Assembly (NCBI RefSeq): GCF_963974575.1
Contig: NZ_CAXBBQ010000001.1
Span: 372,001-436,000, forward strand
Source of the DNA: Sphingosinicella sp963974575
GTDB taxonomy: Bacteria; Pseudomonadota; Alphaproteobacteria; Sphingomonadales; Sphingomonadaceae
Reading direction: 5' to 3'
DNA: 64,000 nucleotides
Part shown: piece by piece, positions 1-9,174 of the stretch
Layout: each line of letters opens with the position of its first letter
Numbering within the stretch: the stretch's first letter is position 1
The notes under the pieces: model-generated
What the model was told of the DNA's origin: nothing
Databases searched by the model: none
Seen by the model: the letters and a program-made list of their open reading frames with translations, nothing else
Translations under genes and position numbers: made by a program

Positions 1-3000
1 ACGATCGAATCGGATCAGATTGAAGTGCGTAAGGCGCTGGCTTCGCGCGAGTTGATCATATTCGAAACGACGGGCGTTACGCACCGTCCGGCGATGGCGA
101 TGGATGTCGCTCAGCGAGCTCTCGATCAGCGGATGGGCGAAGAGGAAGCTCCCGACTTCGTAGCGGCAATCGACGTTCGACGCGCACGAAGCGGCGGGGT
201 CACGCCGCTTGCATCGCATGAAGCCCGCCGCGCTGGCTCCGACGCTGACGAAGGCGCCGCAGTGGTATCGGGGTTGTCTCTGCCAAGCGCGCCATCTTTC
301 GACGACCTGCCGGCGCTTTCCGTGGAGCAAAAGCCAACTACCGCGGCGGGACGGATCGATCGCTGGCAGAAGAAGCTGCTCGATCTGACATTGCGCAATC
401 GATTACTTAACTTCCCCGTCACAAAGAAGACAATTCCGTTTCTCTGCACCGACGTCGCCTATCTGGAAGACCGGCTGGCGGATGGGGCGGCGATCCAGAT
501 CGTGTCGTTGCCCCAGCAGAACCCGCTCGGTGAGCGCGACGCCGCGCTCTACCGAGACGTTCATGGTCGCGATCTTCAGCGCAGCTTCGCGGCCGAGGCA
601 CTTCAACGCGATGAACTTCCCTCCCCGCTCGATCAACAGCCGCTTGAAGCACGGTTGATCGAGCTTCATCGCCAGGTGAAGAATGATTTCGCAGAGGGGG
701 GCGCGAACACGCTGTTTCTGGCGGTCGGCTTCTTGCGCTGGAAAAAGAAGCCCGAAGATGAACGCAGCTATCGAGCGCCGTTGCTGCTCGTTCCGGTCAA
801 GCTTGAGCGGCGCAGTGCCAGTTCGCCCTTTCGTATTCTGTTCCACGAGGACGAGCCACGCTTCAATGCGACGCTGTTACAATTCCTGGAACGAGAATTC
901 GAACTGAGATTGCCGCAGTTTACCGGAGAATTGCCATCCGACGACAACGGGATCGACGTCCCTCGCGTGCTGGCGATGATGCGCCAAGCCGTGCGCGACG
1001 TGCCGGGTATGGAGGTGATCGACGAGACTGCACTATCCACCTTCAGCTTTGCCAAGTTCCTGATGTGGAAGGATCTTGTCGAGCGGACCGAGGCACTGCG
1101 CGAGAACCGCGTCGTTAGACACCTGATCGACACGCCCGAACAGGCATTCGCTGCCACAAGTGGGCAAGCGGCTTTCTGCGAAGAGCGCGAACTCGATCAC
1201 GCCTATGCGCCCGCCGACATCGTCTGCTTGCTGCCCTCCGATTCATCTCAAACTGCTGCAAGCTTGGCTGCCGCGGAAGGGCGGGACTTCGTGATCGTAG
1301 GCCCGCCCGGTACCGGAAAAAGCCAGACCATTGCTAATATGATCGCCAATTGTCTGGCGGTCGGGAAGACGGTGCTATTCGTCGCCGAGAAGACTGCCGC
1401 GCTAGATGTAGTGTATCGGCGGCTGCGCGAGCACGGGCTGGGAGATCATTGTGTCGAACTCCACTCGAACAAGGCCGACCGACGGCATTTCCTGACTCAG
1501 CTCAAGGCCGCTTGGGAGCATGGCAGTCGCAACGATCAAGCGCAGTGGCTCGCGGTGAATGATAGGCTAAAGCTGCGGCGCGACACTTTAAATGCCTATG
1601 TCGAAGCGCTGCACAAACCGTATTCTAACGGCTGGACGCCATATTTGGCGCTTGGCATTGCGCTGCGTGCGAAGGACAAGCCGGCACCAGAATTGGGCTG
1701 GCCCCGTGAGCAGGCACATGACGCGGAGGCATTGGCGCGGCTTGAAGAGCTTGCCCATGAGGTAGGGCTCGTTTTCACTTCTGTCGAACGAAGGCCGGCA
1801 CTCGACCTGATCAATATCGACGAGTTGGGTGCGGCGCGGCAAGAAGCGGTGCTCACAGCGGGGCAGTCCCTGCGCAACGCTACCGAGTTGCTTGTCGGCG
1901 CACTTGCTTCCTATCGCACAGCGCTGGGGATTGCGCCTGCCGATCTGCCGGCAGATTCCGAGATCGCGGCTCTGACCGCCCTTGCACAGGCGATCGAAGG
2001 CGGCCGTGAGCGTGATCTCTCGATCACGTTCGACCCCGATTTCGCCAAGTGCGCGGGCGAACTTTCAGCATTGGAGGCCGCAATCACCGCTTATCGCGAG
2101 GCTGAGCGCGGATTTGGGGCCAGCTTCGCGCCCGCCGCAGTGCGCGATCTAGATCCTGAAGCGCTTGATCGCCAGTGGCGCGAGGCGAATTCTTCCTTCT
2201 GGCCGATGTCAGCGCTCGGGCGGCGCAAGATAACGCGGCTATTGCAGAGCTATGCCGATGCCGGCGCGACGCAGCCTGACCAAGACCTTTCGCGTTTGCG
2301 CTCCATGAAAGCCCAACTGGCGGTGATCGACGCTTCGCCGTTGCATACCCGTCCACTGCCGTTCGCGGGGCTGGATACCGACCTTGCAGCAATGGCCGAA
2401 ATATTGGAGCGGGCCCGCGCGCTAAGGAATGCGCTCAAACTTGACGGACGCGGGCCGGAGGTAGTGGCGGCGGTCACGCAGCGTGTCGCCGCTGCCCTGC
2501 GCGAGCGCGATGAGGACGGCTGGATGTGGCAGGCCGGCCCGAAACTGCTTGCCGCCGCAAGCGGGTTCGAGGAAGCTCGAACCCGCTTTGCCGAAGCGGC
2601 CGGGCGCGTCGTCACGATCGACGCAAGGCCAGACTCGCTCGTCATTCTGATCGAAACGCTGGGAGAACTGGCGGAGGCGCGTCATCTGTTGCGCGACTGG
2701 ACGGCGTGGTGCCGGGTTCGAAACCGTGCTGTCGCTTTCGGACTCGACGCGCTGGTCGAGCAGGTCGAAAGCGGCATGATCCCAGCTGAGGAGACGTGCG
2801 CTGCGTTCCGTCTGGGCTATGCCCGTTGGTGGCTGCCAGGGGTGCTTGATGGTGATCCCATACTGCGCGACTTTCGCCGCTTTAGCCATGAGAACGCAAT
2901 CGCCGAGTTCCGGGAGATCGACGATCTGGTGCGCACCCATGCGACGGCCCGCGTGATAGGTGCGATTGCGCACGGCCTGCCGCCGGTGCAGAGTGTGCCG

Positions 3001-5169
3001 CGCAACTCCGAATTGGGACTGCTGCGCCATCAGATGGAGTTGCAGCGTCCCAGCCAATCGATTCGCGACATGATCGCCAAGATGCCGGAGAGCTTTTCCA
3101 AGCTCGCGCCGTGCATGCTGATGTCGCCGCTGTCGATCGCGCAATATTTCCCGCCGAACCAGGCGCTGTTCGACGTTGTGATCTTTGACGAAGCATCGCA
3201 GATCACCACTTGGGACGCCGTCGGCGCGATTGCGCGCGGACGCCAGACGATCATCGTCGGCGACCCTAAGCAATTGCCGCCTACCAACTTTTTCGGGCGC
3301 AACGAGGAAGATGAAGAGGTCGCCGACCATGAGCGCGATCTGGAAAGCATCCTCGATGAGGCCAAAGCGTCGGGCATTCCGGTGCGCGACCTGCGCTGGC
3401 ACTATCGCAGCCGCAGCGAGTCGCTGATCGCCTTCTCCAACCATCATTATTATCAGAACCGCCTCGTCACCTTTCCTTCGCCCCAGGTCGAGGATCGCGC
3501 AGTGCAGCTACGCAAGGTGCCGACTGGCGTCTATGATCGTGGCAAGAGCCGCACCAACCGCATCGAGGCCCAGGCCGTTGCCGACGAAGCGGTCGCCCGG
3601 ATGCGCGCGTGGCTTGCTCTGCCCGAAAAGAGCCGCCCGACGCTGGGCGTCATCACCTTCAATGCCCAGCAGCAGTCGCTGATACTGGACCTGCTCGACC
3701 TGGCGCGCCGCGACGAACCCGAATTGGAATGGTTTTTCGCGGACGAACGGGTCGAGGCGACGATCGTCAAGAATCTGGAGAATGTGCAGGGTGACGAGCG
3801 TGATGTGATCCTGTTCTCAATCACGTTCTGGAAGGATGCTGCAGGCAAGACGACCATGGATTTCGGCGCTCTCAACCGGGACGGCGGCGAGCGGCGGCTA
3901 AATGTTGCCGTCACGCGTGCGCGGCAAGAGCTGATCATCTTCTCGGGCTTCACCGCCGATCAGATCGACCCGACCCGCACCAAGGCGACTGCGGTCCATC
4001 ATCTCAAGACCTTCCTCGATTATGCAGAGCGTGGGTCCATCGCGCTGCCGGCACAGACGATGGGATCGGTCGGCGGGTTCGACTCGCCCTTCGAGGAAGC
4101 GGTCGCCGAGCAACTGGAGCGGCGTGGATGGCAGATCGTGCCGCAGGTCGGCATCTCCGGCTTCCGCATCGATCTCGGCGTCCGCCACCCGGATCTTCCG
4201 GGGGCCTATCTTGTGGGTGTAGAATGCGATGGGGCATCCTATCACAGCGCTGCTACCGCGCGTGACCGAGACAAGGTTCGCGAACAGGTTCTGACCGGGC
4301 TAGGCTGGAACATCCTGCGCGTCTGGTCGACCGATTGGTGGTATGATCCGGCGGGTTGTTCGGAGCGACTGCACGACGCATTGCAAGCCTTGCTCGAGGC
4401 CAGCCGTGCCACCGATGCCGAGCCAGCAATCGCTCCGCATTGGGATATGGGGCACGGGGTCGAGGGGATCGAAGAAATTCGCGATGACGAAGCCGCCGGG
4501 CGGGTGGAGGCAGAAGCGCCGCCGCCGGTTTTCGCGACGATCGAACTTGTATCCTCGGAAGTGCCGCCAGCTGGCGGGGCCGTGATCGCCGAGGATATGG
4601 CCGGTGCAACCACAGCGCCTAGCGCCGCGCCGGACGATCTTTATCGCCTGACGGACCTGACCGGCTTTGTTGCCGAACCAGACCGCTTCCATGACTTCGC
4701 CTATCGCGACACATTGCAGGCGATGGTTGCCGCGGTGATCGAAAGAGAAAGCCCGTTGCGCACGGATATATTGTGCCAGCGCATCGCCCGCGCGCATGGC
4801 TGGCTGCGCACAGGCGGCAAGATTCGCGAGCGCATCGACATTCATCTGCGCGATTTCGATCGCACGCAGGAATCGAGCGGCGAATTTATCTGGAAAGCGG
4901 GCGATGTAACCGACACCCGCGTCTATCGTGCGCCGGCAAATGACGACGCGCGCCGAGCCATCCCAGACATCCCGCTCGCCGAGCTGGCGGCAGTGGTGCG
5001 GGCAAACCCCGATCTGCTCGACGAACCCGATCCCGCGCGCGAACTCGCACGGCTGCTGGGCGTCGAAAGACTGGCAGCCGGGTCGCGCGGCCGACTGGAG
5101 GAAGCGATCGCACGTGTGCGTGGAGATGAAGCCTTGCCGACCGCGCCAATCATCCCGGAGATAGAATGA
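1..5169 (+). CDS. DUF4011 / SF1 helicase / Vsr-like nuclease / DUF3320 protein, Hhe-like (5' end may be cut by the window)
   Basis: Giant DNA helicase-nuclease. Residues are counted from the first in-window start, a GTG at base 25 (1714 aa), but the frame is open to base 1, so the real start may lie upstream. DUF4011 begins near residue 113. Walker A GPPGTGKS is at 426-433, the DEAS Walker B box at 1055, GDPKQLPP at 1079, and late SF1 motifs at about 1124 (WHYRS), 1255 (QGDERD) and 1294 (VAVTRARQ). A PD-(D/E)XK/Vsr-like nuclease follows, with E1357, D1383, E1400 and D1402 as likely catalytic positions. A DUF3320 domain lies around 1562-1626. This architecture matches the DUF4011-helicase-Vsr family reported from memory as the Hhe antiphage system. 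The gene overlaps the next by ATGA, so the two are translationally coupled. Motifs all look intact. The defence role is inferred. Confidence 0.85.
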   Translation, partial: TIESDQIEVRKALASRELIIFETTGVTHRPAMAMDVAQRALDQRMGEEEAPDFVAAIDVRRARSGGVTPLASHEARRAGSDADEGAAVVSGLSLPSAPSFDDLPALSVEQKPTTAAGRIDRWQKKLLDLTLRNRLLNFPVTKKTIPFLCTDVAYLEDRLADGAAIQIVSLPQQNPLGERDAALYRDVHGRDLQRSFAAEALQRDELPSPLDQQPLEARLIELHRQVKNDFAEGGANTLFLAVGFLRWKKKPEDERSYRAPLLLVPVKLERRSASSPFRILFHEDEPRFNATLLQFLEREFELRLPQFTGELPSDDNGIDVPRVLAMMRQAVRDVPGMEVIDETALSTFSFAKFLMWKDLVERTEALRENRVVRHLIDTPEQAFAATSGQAAFCEERELDHAYAPADIVCLLPSDSSQTAASLAAAEGRDFVIVGPPGTGKSQTIANMIANCLAVGKTVLFVAEKTAALDVVYRRLREHGLGDHCVELHSNKADRRHFLTQLKAAWEHGSRNDQAQWLAVNDRLKLRRDTLNAYVEALHKPYSNGWTPYLALGIALRAKDKPAPELGWPREQAHDAEALARLEELAHEVGLVFTSVERRPALDLINIDELGAARQEAVLTAGQSLRNATELLVGALASYRTALGIAPADLPADSEIAALTALAQAIEGGRERDLSITFDPDFAKCAGELSALEAAITAYREAERGFGASFAPAAVRDLDPEALDRQWREANSSFWPMSALGRRKITRLLQSYADAGATQPDQDLSRLRSMKAQLAVIDASPLHTRPLPFAGLDTDLAAMAEILERARALRNALKLDGRGPEVVAAVTQRVAAALRERDEDGWMWQAGPKLLAAASGFEEARTRFAEAAGRVVTIDARPDSLVILIETLGELAEARHLLRDWTAWCRVRNRAVAFGLDALVEQVESGMIPAEETCAAFRLGYARWWLPGVLDGDPILRDFRRFSHENAIAEFREIDDLVRTHATARVIGAIAHGLPPVQSVPRNSELGLLRHQMELQRPSQSIRDMIAKMPESFSKLAPCMLMSPLSIAQYFPPNQALFDVVIFDEASQITTWDAVGAIARGRQTIIVGDPKQLPPTNFFGRNEEDEEVADHERDLESILDEAKASGIPVRDLRWHYRSRSESLIAFSNHHYYQNRLVTFPSPQVEDRAVQLRKVPTGVYDRGKSRTNRIEAQAVADEAVARMRAWLALPEKSRPTLGVITFNAQQQSLILDLLDLARRDEPELEWFFADERVEATIVKNLENVQGDERDVILFSITFWKDAAGKTTMDFGALNRDGGERRLNVAVTRARQELIIFSGFTADQIDPTRTKATAVHHLKTFLDYAERGSIALPAQTMGSVGGFDSPFEEAVAEQLERRGWQIVPQVGISGFRIDLGVRHPDLPGAYLVGVECDGASYHSAATARDRDKVREQVLTGLGWNILRVWSTDWWYDPAGCSERLHDALQALLEASRATDAEPAIAPHWDMGHGVEGIEEIRDDEAAGRVEAEAPPPVFATIELVSSEVPPAGGAVIAEDMAGATTAPSAAPDDLYRLTDLTGFVAEPDRFHDFAYRDTLQAMVAAVIERESPLRTDILCQRIARAHGWLRTGGKIRERIDIHLRDFDRTQESSGEFIWKAGDVTDTRVYRAPANDDARRAIPDIPLAELAAVVRANPDLLDEPDPARELARLLGVERLAAGSRGRLEEAIARVRGDEALPTAPIIPEIE

Positions 5170-6293
5170 CGATGTTCCGCTTTATCCATTCGAGCGATCT
5201 GCATCTGGGCAAGCGTTTCGGCAATTTCGAAGGTGACCTGCCCGGTCGCCTGCGCGAAGCGCGTCATGCAGTGATTGCGCGGCTAGCCGATCATGCGCGG
5301 GCGCAGGGCGCGGGCACCATCCTGCTTGCCGGCGACACGTTCGATACCGAAACCCCCGCTGCCGAGGTGCGACGCCAGGCGCTTACCGAAATGGCGCATC
5401 ACGCGGCGATCCGCTGGATTATCCTGCCCGGCAACCACGATTCGTTGCAGGCGAGCGAACTCTGGGCGCTGCTCGCCCGGGAGGCGCCGAGCAATGTGGT
5501 GCTTGCGTCCGCAGCCAGCCCTATCGAACTCGCGCCCAATGTCGCGCTGCTGCCCGCGCCATGTACCACGCGTCGGCCGGGTCGCGACCTGAGCGCCTGG
5601 ATGGATGCCGCCGCGACGCCCGAGGGTACGATCCGTATCGGCATAGCGCACGGCCCGATCCAGAGTTTTTCTGAAGACTCAGGCGCTTCCGAAGTGATCG
5701 CGCCGGATCGCGCCCGTCGGGCTGGCCTCGATTATCTGGCGCTGGGCGACTGGCACGGTGCAATCGAGGTCGATCCGCGCACGCGCTACAGCGGCACACC
5801 GGAGCAAGACCGGTTCAAGCATGATCGTCCGGGTGAGGCTGTATTAATCGAGATCGCCGGCGCCGGGGCGGTGCCACAAGCGACTACGCTTCCGACCGCC
5901 AGTTTCGTGTGGCGCTCGCTCGACCTCCATTTGCTCGCCGACGATGATTCCGCCCCCGCACTGGCGGAACTGTTGCCCGAACTGCGCGATCGTCGCCAGA
6001 CCATGGCGCGCATCGTGGCGACCGGACGCGCGGGGCTGGCGGCACGCACCGCTCTGGCGACTATGGTGGCGGAGGCTGCACCCGATTTCGGCTGGCTAGT
6101 GCTGGATGATAGCGGACTTGCGACCGATTGCGCGGTTGAGGATCTGGACCAGATCGATCGCGCGGGCGCCTTGCGCGAAGCGGCGGATGCCTTGCTCGCC
6201 GAAAGCGAGGACGATAGCCGGTCAGCAGCGGAGCGGGCCATTGCCGCGGCCGCTCTGACGCGCCTCTACGGCTTCGCCAAGGAGATGGCGTAA
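5166..6293 (+). CDS. SbcD/YhaO-like DNA repair exonuclease (calcineurin-like phosphoesterase)
   Basis: Predicted Mn-dependent nuclease of the Mre11/SbcD class, 375 aa. Metal-binding motifs are visible in order: D11-L-H13, G56-D57..D60, G89-N-H-D92, H162 (AHGP) and G194-D-W-H197. The last is the GDWH form seen in YhaO-type proteins rather than the GHxH form of classical SbcD. The C-terminal half (about 230-375) should be a capping domain that contacts the partner ATPase. The start overlaps the helicase stop (ATGA) and its TAA stop overlaps the next ATG (TAATG), so the three genes form one operon with fixed order. A second in-frame ATG at 5172 is an alternative start. The expected partner is the following SMC-like protein. 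Confidence 0.87.
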   Translation: MTMFRFIHSSDLHLGKRFGNFEGDLPGRLREARHAVIARLADHARAQGAGTILLAGDTFDTETPAAEVRRQALTEMAHHAAIRWIILPGNHDSLQASELWALLAREAPSNVVLASAASPIELAPNVALLPAPCTTRRPGRDLSAWMDAAATPEGTIRIGIAHGPIQSFSEDSGASEVIAPDRARRAGLDYLALGDWHGAIEVDPRTRYSGTPEQDRFKHDRPGEAVLIEIAGAGAVPQATTLPTASFVWRSLDLHLLADDDSAPALAELLPELRDRRQTMARIVATGRAGLAARTALATMVAEAAPDFGWLVLDDSGLATDCAVEDLDQIDRAGALREAADALLAESEDDSRSAAERAIAAAALTRLYGFAKEMA

Positions 6294-8917
6294 TGAAGCT
6301 CGCTGCGCTCCGCCTGCATAATGTCAAGCGTTTCGCCGGGCGCGGTATCGCGATCGAGGGGATTGGCGACGGCGTTAATGTCCTGTGCGCCGCCAATGAG
6401 TTCGGCAAGTCAACCAGCTTCGAGGCTTTGCACGGGCTGTTTTTCCAGCCCTATGGCAGTACTGCAGGCGATGTGCGCAACCTGCGCCCCTATAGCGGTG
6501 GGAGCCCTCTGGTCGAGGCCGACATCATCGTTGGTGACAGTCGCTACCGCATCACCAAGCAATTCTACAACGGTCGCTTCGCCAAGGTGGTCGATCTCGG
6601 TTCGGGGCGGCTTCTTGCACAAGCAGACGAAGCGGAGAATTTCATTGCAGGGCTGATCAACGGCGGCGCGGGCGGGCCGGCGGGGCTGTTGTGGGTGCGT
6701 CAGGGCATCACCGGAATCGAGCAGCGCAGCCGGGCGGCTGAGGACAGCGATCGGCTGGCGCGTACCAGCCTGCTCGAATCGGTGCAGGGTGAGGTCGAGG
6801 CGATGACCGGCGGGCGCCGCATGGCCGAGATTCTGGTTGCGACCATCGAAGATAGAGACTCTCTGGTCACCACCACGGGCCGCCCCAAAACGGGGGGACG
6901 TTACGCAGCCGCGATCGCGGAGCGCGATCGACTCGCGGGGGATGAACATCGGCTGAGGGACGAGGTCTTGGCGCTGCGCGGTGAGCTGGACCAGCGGGCC
7001 GTAGCGCAGGGGCGTCTCGCCGAACTGGAAAATGCCGACGAGCGCGATGACCGGCGACACGCCGTGGTGAAAGCCGGGGCCGCATTCGACGCTGCCCGCG
7101 CGCAGGCCGATAAACTCAAGGCTGCCGAAGCCGAACTCGGCCTGGCGCGCGAGCGCTGGGATGTCGCCGAACGCGAACATCGCCAGTTCAGCGAAGCACT
7201 GGTGGAGACGAGCCAAGTGACGGAGGAAAGCCGCGACGTCCAGCGCCGTCGCGAGGATGCGGTGGAGCGACGTCGTGCCGCGCTCGAAGCAATTGCCCAG
7301 GCGCAGGCCGAAGCAGACGCCGCAGAAGCGGAGGAGACCTCCCTGCGCTCGTTGCTCGACACGCTCACGGCAGCGACCCGGGCCAAAGAGGCGGCCGAGC
7401 GGCGTTCGGAGGTCGAGGAGCGTCTTCGCCACGCCGAAGCGGCGCGAACGATGATTGAGAGCAGTGAAGCACGGCTCGCCCAGCTTCGCCTCCCCGCTGG
7501 GGCAATTGATGAACTCGCCGGGTTGGATGTCGAAATTGCCCGCATCCGCGCGATACACGAAGCCGGGCGACCGTCGGTGACGGTCGCCTATGAAAACGGC
7601 GTTAAGACGCGCATGACGCTGGGTGGAGCGCCGCTCGGCGAGGGTGAGGAACGCAGCTATGTTGGGCACGCCCATCTGGTCGCTCCCGGCATCGGCCACA
7701 TCACCCTGCGATCCAACCGGGTCGAGCAGGATGATGGACGCCTCGCTGCAGCGGAGGCTCAGCGGGGCACCTTGCTGACGTCGATGGGGGTCGCTGATCT
7801 GGCCGCCGCCCGGGCACAGCAAGTCGAAGTCCAGGGCATCGAGGGGCAAGCGATCGAGGCTCGCGCCCAGCTTGCTGTGCTCGCGCCGGATGGGCTTGAT
7901 GTCTTGCGCGAAGCAGCCGCTGCGCTCTCGGCGGTCGATCCTGAGCTGCTCGAACTCAAGGCTGACCCCGACGAAACGCGCGCCGCCTGCGATACGGCGC
8001 AGCAGCGACGACGGCAGGCGACCCAGGCGATCCGCACTGCTGAGCCCGCCCGCGATCATGCCTATACAATGTTTGTCACCGCCGAGACGACGCTGGCATC
8101 CCTCCAGGCGCGCGAGCAGCAGGCAAGCGCTGTGCTCGGTCCGGTCGAATCCCGGGAAGAACGGGGCGAAGCGCTTTTGGCGCGCCTGAACGAGCGCAAT
8201 GGCGTGCTCGTGGAGATGCAGGCGCAGGTTGATGGGTTACGCAGCGTCACGCTCGATCTGGACGCTGCCGAAGCAACGCTTCGTCGGCTTCGCTCTGTCG
8301 AGCAGGCCGCAGAAACCGAAATCCAGCAGCTTCGTGAAACCATCGCAGGCCTGAACGCTCGAATCACCGCGCGATCCGACGATGCCGTCGAAGAAAACTG
8401 GCGTCAGACTGCAGATTCCCTTGCCGCCGCCGAGGCGCGGGTCGCGGCATTTGAGCATGAGGTCGCAGTGCTCACCAGGCTTGCCCAGGCGCTGGAAACC
8501 GCCCGGTCGAGCGCGCGCGACCTCTACCTCACACCCGTAATGAACGAACTCCGCCCCTTGCTTGGGCTGTTGTTCGACGATGTCTCGATCAGTTTCGACG
8601 ATCGGACCCTGCTCCCTCAGAAGATCGTCCGCGCAGGCTTGGAGGAGGATGTCGATCGGCTGAGTGGCGGTATGCGAGAACAACTGTCTGTCCTAACCCG
8701 CCTAGCCTTCGCTCGCCTCCTCGCGCGCGATGGACGGCCCGCGCCCGTCATTCTCGATGACGCGCTGGTATATTCTGACGATGATCGCATTGAGCGCATG
8801 TTCGACGCGCTTCACCGACAGGCTCGCGACCAGCAGATTATTGTGTTTTCCTGTCGCCAGCGAGCATTTCAACGGCTGGGCGGGAACGTGCTTCAGATGC
8901 AGGATTGGCAACCATAA
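6293..8917 (+). CDS. SbcC/YhaN-like SMC-family AAA ATPase
   Basis: Rad50/SbcC-type ATPase of 874 aa. The N-terminal Walker A is a variant, ANEFGKST at residues 34-41, where related proteins usually have a GPNEAGKST-like sequence. An ABC signature LSGG is at 790-793 and Walker B VILDDAL at 819-825 with D822 and D823. Long Glu/Ala/Arg-rich coiled-coil stretches lie at about 170-400 and 500-720, separated by a compact segment around 420-480 in the position of a hinge or tip. The N- and C-terminal ATPase halves would fold together and dimerise, with the preceding phosphoesterase bound at the head. The closest recognisable family is YhaN. Together with the phosphoesterase it should form a DNA-end-sensing, ATP-driven nuclease. 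Confidence 0.85.
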   Translation: MKLAALRLHNVKRFAGRGIAIEGIGDGVNVLCAANEFGKSTSFEALHGLFFQPYGSTAGDVRNLRPYSGGSPLVEADIIVGDSRYRITKQFYNGRFAKVVDLGSGRLLAQADEAENFIAGLINGGAGGPAGLLWVRQGITGIEQRSRAAEDSDRLARTSLLESVQGEVEAMTGGRRMAEILVATIEDRDSLVTTTGRPKTGGRYAAAIAERDRLAGDEHRLRDEVLALRGELDQRAVAQGRLAELENADERDDRRHAVVKAGAAFDAARAQADKLKAAEAELGLARERWDVAEREHRQFSEALVETSQVTEESRDVQRRREDAVERRRAALEAIAQAQAEADAAEAEETSLRSLLDTLTAATRAKEAAERRSEVEERLRHAEAARTMIESSEARLAQLRLPAGAIDELAGLDVEIARIRAIHEAGRPSVTVAYENGVKTRMTLGGAPLGEGEERSYVGHAHLVAPGIGHITLRSNRVEQDDGRLAAAEAQRGTLLTSMGVADLAAARAQQVEVQGIEGQAIEARAQLAVLAPDGLDVLREAAAALSAVDPELLELKADPDETRAACDTAQQRRRQATQAIRTAEPARDHAYTMFVTAETTLASLQAREQQASAVLGPVESREERGEALLARLNERNGVLVEMQAQVDGLRSVTLDLDAAEATLRRLRSVEQAAETEIQQLRETIAGLNARITARSDDAVEENWRQTADSLAAAEARVAAFEHEVAVLTRLAQALETARSSARDLYLTPVMNELRPLLGLLFDDVSISFDDRTLLPQKIVRAGLEEDVDRLSGGMREQLSVLTRLAFARLLARDGRPAPVILDDALVYSDDDRIERMFDALHRQARDQQIIVFSCRQRAFQRLGGNVLQMQDWQP

Positions 8918-9174
8918 AATTTGATCCAGCTGAGTACCAGCAAAGATCGCGATGGACGGCAACGTTCTTCATCGCGTCCTCGATAGCTGCAGGCCCGCAG
9001 TCGACCAGAATTCGTCGTTGACGGCACCATGAATGACGGGTGGATTTGGACGTCGGGATTTGGGACCAGCAAGGGCAGCTATGTTGGCGGCTATCGACTT
9101 AGTCGAACTGCATTGTCACCGCCCGCATAGCCACAATTGAGTCCTGAGGCTCTACATACCGCTTGTAGCCTAAA
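8918..9174. other. 257-base spacer between convergent genes, no gene recognised
   Basis: No supported gene. A short + strand open stretch near 9030-9125 reads like protein (it includes GWIWTSGFGTSKGSYVGGY) but has no start, no ribosome-binding site and no family I recognise. It may be the eroded tail of a lost gene. No obvious terminator with a T-run was seen on either strand. Confidence 0.4.
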
